Below the pieces are notes generated by a model. It did no database searches and was not told the DNA's origin. It saw only the letters and a list, made by a program, of their open reading frames with translations. 64,000 nt of DNA from positions 105,191 through 169,190 of the forward strand of contig NZ_CBDDRA010000009.1 of assembly GCF_965232925.1 (NCBI RefSeq), given 5' to 3'. The position numbers and the translations under genes were made by a program. Origin of the DNA: Tumidithrix helvetica (GTDB taxonomy: Bacteria; Cyanobacteriota; Cyanobacteriia; Pseudanabaenales; Pseudanabaenaceae). Below are positions 24,973-34,089 of this stretch, piece after piece. Within the stretch, counting starts at the first letter, position 1; the number at the start of each line of letters is the position of its first letter.

Positions 24973-26871
24973 TTATTTAAAAAGATCATCGATCTTCTCT
25001 CTCATCTTCTTTCCTTGTTCTTCTAAGGCTCTTTGTGTCTTGGAGTTTAGTAATTCTTTCCGTCCTGTTATCTTGTCGGTAATTATCCAATATCTCGGAT
25101 TTCTTTCGTCGTCTGCTCCAAAACACTCAACTGTGATATGTAAGGCACTTAAGGCATCTTTTTGTGCAGTCTCTTTTTCCCGTATATCGTCGAAATCTAG
25201 TAAAGATAGATGGGTCTCATATTTCTCGCCAAAGCTAGAAATGGGTTCCATTTTCGTAACTCGTTCCTCTATTTCTAATTGGTTTAGTAATTCTTCGCCA
25301 CTAAGAATTGGCAGGGTGGAACCTTTAGATTTTGATTTTTTCTTTTTCCCTTCTTTCTTAGGAGGGGGGGCGATCGCCGCCCTGACAATCAGCTCAGACC
25401 ATTTAATTATCTCTTCTGAAGTAATATTGTAGCGGTTCTCTGCCTCTTCCATTTCGGTTCTTGCAGCTGCTAACTCTCCCAACAAGATTTTATTTTTAGA
25501 TGGGCTAAGGAGTTTTTCATCTAGTTTCTTTTTTGCTTCGTCATAAGGAATATCTGCCAACTTATATACTGACGTATTAAACGTCTTGTCTGAGTTTGGT
25601 TTCTTCTTATACTCTTTATACTCTTCGCGATTAAGTATCCAATCCTTTAGTTTGATAGCATATATTGTGTCTGGGGCATCAGGGAAGTATTCGCTATCTT
25701 CGATATACTCGTTCAATGTCGCAACTATAATTTCCACTAGTTCATGTTTCTCATCTTTCCACATCTGTCTAATCTTTTTCTGGGCATCTCCTCTAGTCTC
25801 TTTCCCCGTATCTATTGCTGCCTCTCCCTTCCCTATCACTACTCTCTGAATCATTTTTTCTAAATTATTTGCCTTCGGTATTAGTATGGATTGGCTAATA
25901 AAAGGTTGTGAAGATTGTAATGGAGTTGTGAGTTGTAATCCTTGCGATTGAGAGCGTTGTACTTTATCTTTATTCTGCTGAACCACATGCGTCAATTCAT
26001 GAGCAATCAACTCCTGCCCACCTCGACTACTTGGCTCATAGGCTCCCCGTCTAAAGAATACATCCTGCCCTGTCGTAAACGCCTTTGCCTGAATCGATTT
26101 GTTAAGGCTATCCGATTTGGAATCCGTATGGATTTTCACGCCACTGAAATCTGTACCAAATGCTTGCTCCATTGGTTGACGGATGGAATCTGTTAGGGGT
26201 TGTCCGTTGCCGCACGATCCTTGGATGGCACTCTCAAGATCGGATGTTGCCTCTACTTCCCTCTCACCTGATTTTTGTTGAAGCATCTGCGATCTTTGCA
26301 GTTCGTCTTCTTCATCAGGCATGGCTTCCCGTTGCAGGTCATCTGGCTTCATCTGAAGTTCGTCTTCTTCCTCAGACATTTCCTCACGCTGAATAGAGGA
26401 GATTGCAGGCTTCATTTGGAGTTGCTCTTCCTCTTCTGTCACTTCCTCACGCTGAACGCTTTCAGAGTCATTAATCTTTTGTACGACCTGTTCGGCGACG
26501 CGATCTGCTTCCTGTTCATATTTATCGCCCACCGCTCCGATCGCTAACTTTGCCTGAATGGGCACAGCAATCCCTGCCTCTTCTGCACGTTTCTCTTTAT
26601 ATCGCTGCACCGTCTCCGCCCATTTTCGCTGCGTGACACTGGCGGACGAACCATAGTAGTCATGGTTGCGATCGCCCGAAAACCATCGTGCTGTATCGTA
26701 TAAATTCTCGTGTGAACTCAGATTTGCCAACTGTTCGCTTGATTGTTGCGAGGTAGAGGGCTGCACTTGAGGAGGTGCAAACGGGCGTGTCTGAAGTTGT
26801 ATGACAGGTGGCGCGGATGAAGATTGGGTTGCAGGCTTCTTGATATATTCGCTATATTCGCTCACGGTCAA
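24973..26871 (-). CDS. DUF4157 (eCIS-core) protein, possible contractile-injection cargo
   Basis: The 632-residue protein has a low-complexity proline/glutamine-rich N-terminus, an AIGAVGDKYEQEADRVAEQVV segment (about 110-130), three short acidic repeats of the form QREE..EEE.ELQMKP (139-193), and the DUF4157/eCIS-core domain (about 220-300) with the zinc-protease-like HELTHVVQQ at 291-299. The remaining 330 residues are unlike anything I recognise: a helical charged region, a lysine-rich linker (505-517) and a terminal domain with LHITVECFG and YWIITDKITGRKELL. DUF4157 proteins are cargo or associated factors of extracellular contractile injection systems. No injection-system structural genes are in this window. 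Confidence 0.85.
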   Translation of the reverse strand: MTVSEYSEYIKKPATQSSSAPPVIQLQTRPFAPPQVQPSTSQQSSEQLANLSSHENLYDTARWFSGDRNHDYYGSSASVTQRKWAETVQRYKEKRAEEAGIAVPIQAKLAIGAVGDKYEQEADRVAEQVVQKINDSESVQREEVTEEEEQLQMKPAISSIQREEMSEEEDELQMKPDDLQREAMPDEEDELQRSQMLQQKSGEREVEATSDLESAIQGSCGNGQPLTDSIRQPMEQAFGTDFSGVKIHTDSKSDSLNKSIQAKAFTTGQDVFFRRGAYEPSSRGGQELIAHELTHVVQQNKDKVQRSQSQGLQLTTPLQSSQPFISQSILIPKANNLEKMIQRVVIGKGEAAIDTGKETRGDAQKKIRQMWKDEKHELVEIIVATLNEYIEDSEYFPDAPDTIYAIKLKDWILNREEYKEYKKKPNSDKTFNTSVYKLADIPYDEAKKKLDEKLLSPSKNKILLGELAAARTEMEEAENRYNITSEEIIKWSELIVRAAIAPPPKKEGKKKKSKSKGSTLPILSGEELLNQLEIEERVTKMEPISSFGEKYETHLSLLDFDDIREKETAQKDALSALHITVECFGADDERNPRYWIITDKITGRKELLNSKTQRALEEQGKKMREKIDDLFK

Positions 26872-27244
26872 ACACCTCTTTCTTTAAATTGAGTGTTCTC
26901 GAAATTTGTAGCAACGGCTCTAACAACAAGGCTCAAAAATTCTCGATTTACTGTTTAGGAGGAATGTTTGAGATGGTGGCGATCGCTTAAATCTAAAAAT
27001 TCATTTTTTTGCAATTAAGCGCATTTTAACCGAAATATTGCTTAAATGTGGGTTTAATCAGAGATTTGTATAATTAATCGTGAGATTAGAGTAAAACATT
27101 TATTCGTAATGCATTTGGATATAGGATCGAGCTACCGCTTGGTTTTACTCCTAATATTGGTGTAATCAAAAAAATCTAACTCTCAGAAATTGACAGGATT
27201 TACCCCAAAATCAGCATAATTCTTAACAAAATCGCTTTTTAAAT
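26872..27244. other. 373-bp AT-rich intergenic region
   Basis: This separates the divergent eCIS-core and CCA-transferase genes, so it should hold both promoters. A perfect AGGAGG at 26957-26962 is followed by very short frames (8 codons or fewer) that are probably not genes. No repeat or RNA structure stands out. Confidence 0.5.
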
Positions 27245-28522
27245 ATGTCTAGATTCCCTTTCGACTTGAACGAATTGCCCAAGCCTGCCTATCTTGTGGG
27301 GGGATGGGTGCGCGATCGCTTGTTGGGTCGTCAGTCTAAATATTTAGATATCGATTTTGTCTTGCCCGATCGGGCAGTTGCAATTGCCTCTGCGATCGCC
27401 AAGCGATACAAGGCAGGGTTTGTCGTCTTGGATGCCGAGCGTCAAATTGCACGGGTAGTGTTTAAAAATGCCACTGCCGATTTCGCCCAGCAAATGGGAA
27501 GTTCGATTCGAGAGGACTTGGAACGCAGAGATTTTTGTATGAATGCGATCGCGGTTTCGGTTAGCGAAGATTTTCAATCTGAATTCACAAAAACAGGAAT
27601 CTTGCCTCCATCTTCTCTCCTCGATCCTTTAGATGGAGCAGGCGATCTAGCCAAAAAACAGGTGAGAATGGTTGCGCCTGAGAATCTATTGGACGACCCT
27701 CTCCGCATCTTGCGTGCCTATCGGCAAGCAGCACAGTTAGGCTTTGAAATTGAGGCGTTAACCCAAAAGACCTTGGTGAAATTCTCTCATGCTCCTTTTC
27801 AAGGCATATCGCAGATCGCAGCAGAGAGAGTTCGCACGGAGTTGAGCTATCTTCTATCGCTTGATGAGGGGAATAGATGGTTGGTGACAGCGATTGACGA
27901 TGGCATTCTTGAGGCTTGGCTTCCTACTAATTGTTTGGAATTCAATCGGTTTGCCAGAATTGATGAAGCGATCGCCTTGCTAATTGAGACTTTCCCAAGA
28001 TTAGAAGTCTATTTTGCGAATGTACTAGCTAGCGATCGCACGGCAAAAATCATCACGAAACTGGCAGCATTGTCGAATTCAGCCACAGCAATGGAACCTC
28101 TAGGCTTCAGCCGCAACGAACTGCGTTGGTTGATGGGGATTTTGCGCTATCTTCCCAAATTTTTGGAATTGCTCCCCGGTGCAACACCTAAGCAGCAGTA
28201 TCAATTATTTCAAGCCACCCTAGAGATTTTCCCTGCTCTCTGTGCTGTGGCGATCGCCCATGGAACTTCCGATGAATCAGCTTTTGAAGCGATATTGTCT
28301 TGGTTGCGTCAGTGGTGCGATCCGCAGGATGCGATCGCGCATCCTGCCATTCTCGTTACAGGTTCAGACCTCATGACTGAGTTAGCTTTATCCCCAAGTC
28401 CTAAAATTGGAGAATTGCTAGAATCCGTAAGGTTGGCACAGGTAGAAGGAGCTGTGAAGGATAAAGCTGAAGCGATCGCCTATGCCAAACAGGTTTTACT
28501 GAAAGAAATCCCCAATCCCTAA
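27245..28522 (+). CDS. cca: CCA tRNA nucleotidyltransferase / poly(A) polymerase family
   Basis: This class II nucleotidyltransferase adds or repairs the CCA end of tRNAs (the tRNA-Arg in this window does not encode CCA). The N-terminal head has YLVGGWVRDRLLGR at about 14, the metal-binding DIDFVLPD near 36 and RDFCMNAIAV (motif C-like) near 95. DDPLRILRAYRQAAQLGFEIE near 143 is the RNA/ATP-binding motif D, followed by the helical RVRTELSYLL region. Length (425) is within the family range. Some cyanobacteria split CCA addition between two enzymes, so A-adding or CC-adding specificity cannot be excluded. Confidence 0.9.
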   Translation: MSRFPFDLNELPKPAYLVGGWVRDRLLGRQSKYLDIDFVLPDRAVAIASAIAKRYKAGFVVLDAERQIARVVFKNATADFAQQMGSSIREDLERRDFCMNAIAVSVSEDFQSEFTKTGILPPSSLLDPLDGAGDLAKKQVRMVAPENLLDDPLRILRAYRQAAQLGFEIEALTQKTLVKFSHAPFQGISQIAAERVRTELSYLLSLDEGNRWLVTAIDDGILEAWLPTNCLEFNRFARIDEAIALLIETFPRLEVYFANVLASDRTAKIITKLAALSNSATAMEPLGFSRNELRWLMGILRYLPKFLELLPGATPKQQYQLFQATLEIFPALCAVAIAHGTSDESAFEAILSWLRQWCDPQDAIAHPAILVTGSDLMTELALSPSPKIGELLESVRLAQVEGAVKDKAEAIAYAKQVLLKEIPNP

Positions 28523-28533
28523 CCTCGACTATC

Positions 28534-28561
28534 GTAGAGGCAATTCATGAATTGCCTCTAC
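28534..28561. repeat. 28-bp perfect palindrome, dispersed repeat copy 2
   Basis: GTAGAGGCAATTCA and its exact complement form a palindrome that matches the core of the 5750-5789 repeat except for one base per arm, changed in a way that keeps pairing. It lies in the 53-bp gap between two convergent genes, where a hairpin could act as a bidirectional terminator. Confidence 0.8.
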
Positions 28562-28575
28562 AGCTACGTTCTCAA

Positions 28576-28917
28576 TTAGTCGTTAAGGGTATAGGTTGTG
28601 GTCGAGCAAAGATCGAGACTGTAACGCTCAAAGGTCTGACCGCTTTTAAACACTACTTTTAGATCGTAGCTACATTTACGAGTTCTGTCATTGAAGTTGA
28701 TGTTTGTAGACTCAGTACTGCCAAGGACGTCTCGCCCTAAAACATCTTCCTCCCATGAATTAGATCCAGAATCAGAGACATAAAGGTGCATGATCGACTG
28801 ACTAGTATTGTTGATAAAAGTAAAGTCTCGGCGATCGGCAAATGCACTAGGAGCGCTGAGAAAACTAACGGGCAAAGCAAAAGCGGTCGCAAGTACAGCG
28901 GCAGGGAAGAATTTCAT
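28576..28917 (-). CDS. Secreted small protein of a cyanobacterial family
   Basis: The 113-residue product has a clear signal peptide (MKFFPAAVLATAFALPVSFL, cleavage probably after SAFA near residue 27). The mature part has the pattern RDFTFINNTSQSIMHLYVSDS, then DVLGRDVL, INFNDRTRKCSYDLKVVF and an end LCSTTTYTL. Two cysteines could form a disulphide. Relatives in cyanobacteria are sometimes mislabelled as argininosuccinate lyase; nothing here supports that activity. It is predicted to act in the periplasm or outside the cell. Function unknown. Confidence 0.8.
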   Translation of the reverse strand: MKFFPAAVLATAFALPVSFLSAPSAFADRRDFTFINNTSQSIMHLYVSDSGSNSWEEDVLGRDVLGSTESTNINFNDRTRKCSYDLKVVFKSGQTFERYSLDLCSTTTYTLND

Positions 28918-29214
28918 CTATTTATTCTCCGTAAGATGGATGTAAAAGTAAATTTAATGTGAGATCGGAATCATAAAACCTAAAACCCTATACATGCTGG
29001 TTTATCCCCCCAGCTCTCCTACCCTACGGGAAACCGCTTCGCGGCTAGAAAAAAGGTGAAAAGAATAAAAACTTCCCCTTTTAAAAAGGTATGCCCCCGA
29101 TAAGGCAAGAGAATGAAACCCTTTGGTTCCAATAACATAATTTGTCTTGTCCCAAAGTTCTTAACCCGAACTCAAGCTAAATTTAATTTACCCAGACACA
29201 TACGGATTGCGATC
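28918..29214. other. Intergenic region with a short hairpin
   Basis: About 300 bp between divergent genes. The segment near 29029-29045 (AACCGCTTCGCGGCT) contains a CCGC/GCGG hairpin. A frame upstream of 29215 adds 34 codons to the next gene but with no similarity pattern, so I did not use it. Confidence 0.4.
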
Positions 29215-29757
29215 ATGGCTTCTGAAGAAAATTTAGATCGAGATTTAGCTGAGCAAATTTTTCAAGCGGGGGTTGCCAACTTTGAGGGTGGTAGCTATCA
29301 ACAGGCACTGCAGCAACTAGAGCAAGCTAAAAGCCATGCGATTCCGGGTACATATCAAAGCGGAGAAATCCAAGTTTGGCTGGCAAATGCCTACGATGCG
29401 GTGGGTCGGACGGAGGAAGCGATCGCACTCTGTCGCAGCTTAGTCAAACACCCAAATATTGATGTGCGCAAGTCAGCTCGCTATGTACTGAGCGTTTTAT
29501 CTGCCCCACAGCTACGCAAATTAGAGGGAGTAACCACGGAAATACCCAACCTTAGTAATTTAGATGCCCATGGCAATGGGGGGGGATATGGCAGCGCTGG
29601 CAAAAATTCCAGTAAAAGTGTTTCCAGCCCCAAGGATTTACCAGATGCTCTCTATACCGATGCAGATAAGCAAAGGATCGCTCGTAGAATCAATCAATTC
29701 TTGTGGGTTGCGGGCGCGATCGCTCTCTTGGGACTGCTAGCTTGGATCGCGCACTAA
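29215..29757 (+). CDS. TPR-like protein with C-terminal membrane anchor
   Basis: I chose the ATG at 29215 (MASEENLDRDLAEQIFQAG) because the conserved part starts there. The 180-residue product has two TPR-like units over residues 8-90 (GVANFEGGSYQQALQQLEQA and QVWLANAYDAVGRTEEAIAL), a serine/glycine-rich linker, and one membrane helix near the C-terminus (FLWVAGAIALLGLLAWIA). It is likely anchored in a membrane with the TPR part in the cytoplasm. Similar proteins occur throughout cyanobacteria with no assigned role. It lies 93 bp before cruF on the same strand. Confidence 0.8.
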   Translation: MASEENLDRDLAEQIFQAGVANFEGGSYQQALQQLEQAKSHAIPGTYQSGEIQVWLANAYDAVGRTEEAIALCRSLVKHPNIDVRKSARYVLSVLSAPQLRKLEGVTTEIPNLSNLDAHGNGGGYGSAGKNSSKSVSSPKDLPDALYTDADKQRIARRINQFLWVAGAIALLGLLAWIAH

Positions 29758-29850
29758 GATGGGGATAGGTACAACCACGAAGACTCGATACTTGTCTAGT
29801 AGTTTATACTTTTGTTAAATAAACTTAATCAACTCTTGGAGTTTTTTGTG

Positions 29851-30780
29851 ATGAGGCGTGTGATTTCCGCACAGTGGATTACTTTAGCTGCTCATTTAGC
29901 TGCCATGCTGTTTGGGCTGGTAGGACTGTTACTCGTTATGCCAAATACCGAGTTTATTGAGAGCCTTTCTGAGTTAGGACTGCAAATCTTTGCCCTGGGT
30001 ATGCAGGGTGGCGGCGCAGTATTTATGATCTTGGGCGCAATTTCAATTTCTCTGTACGGTTGGCACACGCTAGGGGCAAAAAGACTATTTGCATTTCTAA
30101 TCCCCTCTGTATTTCTATCGCTGGGTAGCGAGTTACTCGGAACCAGCACAGGCTTTCCGTTTGGTGGCTATTCTTACCTAAGTGGTTTAGGCACAAAAAT
30201 CGCTGGGCTCGTACCTTTTACTATCCCCTTATCGTGGTTTTATATGGGGCTTGCCTGTTTTCTGATTGCCAATACGACCCTACGCTTTGGTAACCATTGG
30301 ATGCAGAGAGTTGAAGCGATCGCCCTAGGCGCAATGATGCTTACCTCTTGGGACTTTGTGCTCGATCCCGCCATGAGTCAAGCCGCTTTCCCCTTTTGGG
30401 AGTGGCATCAGCCCGGAGCATTCTTTGGCATGCCGTTGCAAAACTTTGCGGGCTGGATGGGCACAGGAGCCTTATTTATGACCGTTGCTTCTCTTTTGTG
30501 GGGCAAGGATAACCAACCCGTACTCAACCGCAAGCAGCTAGTATTTCCCGTGATCATGTACATCGGTAACTTTGTGTTTGCGACGATCTTAAGTTGCGGT
30601 GCGAGTATTTATCCCCCCATTTTCTTGGGCTTGCTGCTAGGGGTTGCCCCAGTCTTGGGTATGTGGTTTTCTGCTGCCAAAGAAGAGGACACCATTCCAA
30701 GCCTAGCCCTCGAATCTTTAAACACTAGCTCGATCGCACTACCAAAGTCTAGTCAACCAGAAGTTGCCGCAAGGCGTTAA
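29851..30780 (+). CDS. cruF: Carotenoid 1',2'-hydratase, CruF family
   Basis: The protein is of the DUF422/CruF carotenoid-biosynthesis type, which hydrates the open end of gamma-carotene-like intermediates toward myxoxanthophyll. Seven or eight membrane helices are visible. Family landmarks are ELLGTSTGFPFGGYSYL, with the conserved glutamate and glycines, VPFTIPLSWFYMGLAC and LTSWDFVLDPAMSQ, followed by WEWHQPGAFFGMPLQNFAGW. I prefer the ATG at 29851 (309 residues) over an upstream TTG at 29812, since GGAG sits about 10 bp before it. CruG is usually next to cruF; here the best candidate is at 8710. Confidence 0.88.
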   Translation: MRRVISAQWITLAAHLAAMLFGLVGLLLVMPNTEFIESLSELGLQIFALGMQGGGAVFMILGAISISLYGWHTLGAKRLFAFLIPSVFLSLGSELLGTSTGFPFGGYSYLSGLGTKIAGLVPFTIPLSWFYMGLACFLIANTTLRFGNHWMQRVEAIALGAMMLTSWDFVLDPAMSQAAFPFWEWHQPGAFFGMPLQNFAGWMGTGALFMTVASLLWGKDNQPVLNRKQLVFPVIMYIGNFVFATILSCGASIYPPIFLGLLLGVAPVLGMWFSAAKEEDTIPSLALESLNTSSIALPKSSQPEVAARR

Positions 30781-30895
30781 ATTCTCGTACCTTCTTAGTC
30801 CGCCAGTGCGGACTTTGTTTGGTTGTTAGATCGATAGTGGTTGGGAATTCCCAAAATTCCGAACAATTCTGGGGCTTGAATGCAAACACCCATTT

Positions 30896-30996
30896 ATACC
30901 ATTTTCAAAAAGTGATGCAACGCATCTTTTTGAAAAGACCACGCTCCGCGCGGAACACAAAACCCGATCTGTCGCAATTTCAAGAGAAATTGGTAT
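30896..30996. repeat. Hairpin-forming repeat, about 100 bp, between cruF and gvpK
   Basis: ATACCA at the left end is complementary to TGGTAT at the right end (30991-30996). Inside is a strong hairpin at 30902-30936: TTTTCAAAAA pairs with TTTTTGAAAA and GATGC with GCATC around an AAC loop. The right end touches the gvpK stop codon. It resembles a non-coding dispersed repeat; only one copy is in the window. Confidence 0.6.
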
Positions 30997-31430
30997 TACA
31001 ACTCAGTGGATGTTAATAGGAGTTTGAGTTTGAGATGAATCAAATTTAACTGGGCTAAACCAATTTGCACATCTCCCTCTAAGACGATCCCCGTGCTAAT
31101 TAAGCGATCGAGCAATTCTAAAATTGAAGCTTCGCTAGAGGGCTGGTCGGGATAATAGGCTCCCTTACGGGGTAAAAGTTTCCCAGCTTCACCCAAATCG
31201 AGGTTGAGATCCTCAGGATCGATTTCTAGGACTTCGCATAGGGTTAAAATTTGTTTCTCTAGTGCTTGCAAACTGTCGGCGGCTCTTTCTACTTCGGCGT
31301 CAGAGAGTTTTCCTGCATCCATACGGCGGATGATTTGCGCTTCCATCAGTTGACGCAGTAGCTCCACCAAGGTCAGGACTAGAGAAGCCAACCCACCTTT
31401 GTTTGCTTTTACGGGAATACTTTCACTCAT
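30996..31430 (-). CDS. gvpK: Gas vesicle protein K
   Basis: The 144-residue protein matches GvpK, an accessory protein needed for gas vesicle assembly: GGLASLVLTLVELLRQLMEAQIIRRMDAG (spread over 12-40), LSDAEVERAADSL, DPEDLNLDLGEAGKLLP near 92 and a final ILELLDRLI..G.VLEGDV. These are strong family landmarks. No other gvp gene lies within the window, whereas gvpK is normally clustered with gvpA, gvpN, gvpF and others. It is an orphan here or the rest of the cluster is elsewhere. The protein is mostly helical and intact. Confidence 0.9.
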   Translation of the reverse strand: MSESIPVKANKGGLASLVLTLVELLRQLMEAQIIRRMDAGKLSDAEVERAADSLQALEKQILTLCEVLEIDPEDLNLDLGEAGKLLPRKGAYYPDQPSSEASILELLDRLISTGIVLEGDVQIGLAQLNLIHLKLKLLLTSTEL

Positions 31431-31579
31431 GGTGGCATTATGTCACTAAACCCCACACAAGCAAATTTCCATTGCCCTTGCGATCGCTAAGGATTTGATC
31501 CCATTAAACAAAAAGACCTTGCTCTGTTTGGTATGAATTCCTGATTCGGAGAGGACTTTCAAAAAAAGCGGTTTAGTTA

Positions 31580-32149
31580 TCACCAACGAGAAGAACTATA
31601 AAAGTGCAGTCGCCCATAGCCAAGAAATTGCCCGTGGGGTTGACTGCCTGGAGGGAAAGCCGTAACACCAAACAAATACACGCCTTCATAGCGTGGATTG
31701 CGAGAGGGATACAAGCTAATCACGACAGTTTTGCCTGCGGGAACGGGTGGATCGAAAACAATCGATAGGGTTCTTGTTTCTGGGTTTAGGGTTGTTTTGC
31801 TGACTAGGGGAGCGCGATCGCTGCCAGCATCTTGAGCGTAGGCAAGGGTTTCGCCTAGGTGAAACGCAACGGTATCGCTACCCTCATTTTGCGCGATCGT
31901 GACGGACTGCAAAGGTTCTCCTGCGTCACTAGCCGTCTGAATTGTGAAATAGTAGGTTGCACCCCAAGCATGGGTACGATTGCTGGTTGTTGCCGCATCA
32001 ATCAAAGTGGGCGGATGCAGAAAATAGGTTTTGCCATCTCGTAGCTGTACGGCTTGAACCGACGAGTTGCTCCAGTCCCGAACGACGGGAGGACTGAAGA
32101 TCGCAGCAAACAATAAGAATGAGGCAACCAATGTTTTTTTGTGCAGCAT
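31580..32149 (-). CDS. Secreted DUF2808 protein
   Basis: The 189-residue product (ATG at 32149, MLHKKTLVASFLLFAAIFS) begins with a signal peptide; a longer frame from 32203 adds 18 residues that would bury it. The mature protein has the DUF2808 pattern: TYFLHPPTLIDAATTS, ATYYFTIQ, LQSVTIAQNEGSDTVAFHLGET and a C-terminal GVYLFGVTAFPPG with GYGRLHFY. DUF2808 proteins are secreted or periplasmic in cyanobacteria, with one or more copies per genome. Function is not known. Confidence 0.88.
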   Translation of the reverse strand: MLHKKTLVASFLLFAAIFSPPVVRDWSNSSVQAVQLRDGKTYFLHPPTLIDAATTSNRTHAWGATYYFTIQTASDAGEPLQSVTIAQNEGSDTVAFHLGETLAYAQDAGSDRAPLVSKTTLNPETRTLSIVFDPPVPAGKTVVISLYPSRNPRYEGVYLFGVTAFPPGSQPHGQFLGYGRLHFYSSSRW

Positions 32150-32340
32150 ACTCAATAAAATTAAGAAATTTCTTACTTTTCGTAAAGCTTCTCTAAACTG
32201 CATCTACAACCTAGCCCCAGAATAAATGCAGATCCTCAACTTGCTTTACATCTGTTTTGCTAGCATTGTACGAATAGCTACTTTTCGTAAGTTGCAATTT
32301 ACCTACAAGTTTTCGCCATCTCGACAGGGGTACTTATATC

Positions 32341-33972
32341 GTGGTTTCTTCAACTCAAGCTACCATCTCTACTATATCTGATGCCAATCGCACAGAAACC
32401 TATGACAGTGCCACTCGTTCTACGATCGCCATTCTCGACTTCGGATCGCAGTATTCTGAGCTAATTGCTCGCCGCATCCGCGAGACGCAGGTTTATTCTG
32501 AGGTACTGCCTTATCATACGTCGATTGAGAAACTAAAAGAATTTGCCCCCAAAGGGATCATTCTTTCAGGAGGCCCCAACTCAGTCTACGACCAAGGCGC
32601 ACCCATGTGCGACCCTGAAATTTGGAACCTTGGCATTCCCGTGTTAGGCGTGTGCTATGGGATGCAGTTAATGGTAAAGCAGTTGGGTGGCGAGGTTGCC
32701 CGTGCCGATCGCGGCGAATATGGTAAAGCTGCATTACTGATCGACGACCCTACCGACCTGCTAACCAACGTTGAACATGGCGCGACCATGTGGATGAGTC
32801 ATGGCGACTCGGTACTAAATTTGCCAGATGGGTTTGAAATTTTGGCACATACTGCCAATACTCCCAATGCCGCGATCGCCCATCCCAACAAACAGCTCTA
32901 TGGAGTACAGTTCCATCCTGAAGTCGTGCATTCCATCGGTGGACAAGCTCTAATTCGCAACTTTGTTTATCACATTTGTGAATGCGAACCCACTTGGACA
33001 ACAGACTCCTTTATCGAAGAAGCGGTGCGAGAAGTACGAGCCCAAGTCGGCGATCGGCGCGTGTTATTAGCACTTTCTGGTGGGGTTGATTCATCGACCT
33101 TGGCGTTTTTACTGCATAAAGCGATCGGCGATCGCTTGACTTGTATGTTTATCGATCAGGGCTTTATGCGCAAGGGCGAGCCAGAGCGTTTGGTCAAGCT
33201 ATTTTTAGAGCAATTTCATATTCCAGTAGAGTACATTAACGCGAGCGATCGCTTTATTGCTCAAGTAAAAGGTATTACTGACCCCGAAGAAAAACGCAAG
33301 CGTATCGGTTATGAATTTATTAATGTATTTGAGGCGGAGTCAAAGCGCTTAGGACCCTTTGACTTTTTAGCACAGGGAACGCTCTATCCCGATGTCATTG
33401 AGTCTGCGGATACGAATATCGATCCTGCGACAGGTAAGCGTGTTGCTGTCAAAATCAAGAGCCATCATAATGTGGGTGGCTTGCCACCAAACCTGCGCTT
33501 TACCCTGATCGAGCCCCTGCGCATGTTATTTAAAGATGAAGTGCGCAAGGTCGGCACAGCCTTGGGACTTCCCGAAGAAATTGTTAAGCGTCAACCATTT
33601 CCAGGACCTGGATTGGCAATTAGGATTATTGGTGAAGTTACACCCGATCGCTTAGAAATTCTCAGAAATGCCGATTTGATCGTGCGACAAGAAGTCAACC
33701 GCTCTGGCTCTTATCACGAACTCTGGCAGGCTTTTGCGGTGTTGCTGCCTACGATCAGAAGTGTGGGTGTGATGGGCGATCAACGTACCTATGCCTATCC
33801 GATTGTACTGCGCATGGTTACGAGCGAAGATGGCATGACCGCAGATTGGGCAAGAGTTCCCTACGATCTGCTCGAAACGATCTCTACCCGCATCGTCAAT
33901 GAAGTCAAGGGAGTCAATCGTGTAGTACTCGATATCACCTCTAAGCCACCTGGAACGATAGAATGGGAATAA
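32341..33972 (+). CDS. guaA: GMP synthase (glutamine-hydrolysing)
   Basis: GuaA converts XMP to GMP using glutamine and ATP. Residues about 28-220 are the class I glutamine amidotransferase with the nucleophilic cysteine in GVCYGMQ and the catalytic HPE in QFHPEVVH. The ATP pyrophosphatase follows with the P-loop LALSGGVDSST, and the C-terminal dimerisation domain ends TSKPPGTIEWE. Length (543) is normal after a cyanobacterial N-terminal extension of about 27 residues. It starts with GTG at 32341. The gene is alone on its strand. Confidence 0.98.
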   Translation: MVSSTQATISTISDANRTETYDSATRSTIAILDFGSQYSELIARRIRETQVYSEVLPYHTSIEKLKEFAPKGIILSGGPNSVYDQGAPMCDPEIWNLGIPVLGVCYGMQLMVKQLGGEVARADRGEYGKAALLIDDPTDLLTNVEHGATMWMSHGDSVLNLPDGFEILAHTANTPNAAIAHPNKQLYGVQFHPEVVHSIGGQALIRNFVYHICECEPTWTTDSFIEEAVREVRAQVGDRRVLLALSGGVDSSTLAFLLHKAIGDRLTCMFIDQGFMRKGEPERLVKLFLEQFHIPVEYINASDRFIAQVKGITDPEEKRKRIGYEFINVFEAESKRLGPFDFLAQGTLYPDVIESADTNIDPATGKRVAVKIKSHHNVGGLPPNLRFTLIEPLRMLFKDEVRKVGTALGLPEEIVKRQPFPGPGLAIRIIGEVTPDRLEILRNADLIVRQEVNRSGSYHELWQAFAVLLPTIRSVGVMGDQRTYAYPIVLRMVTSEDGMTADWARVPYDLLETISTRIVNEVKGVNRVVLDITSKPPGTIEWE

Positions 33973-34089
33973 AGTTTTCGATCGCAAGCTATCTCCGATA
34001 AGGTCAGAGCATTCGCGTAGATCGGTTTTGATAATGGCAAAACTTTTTTGCACGAATGCTTCCTCCCTACAGCACTTACCAATCAAGCA

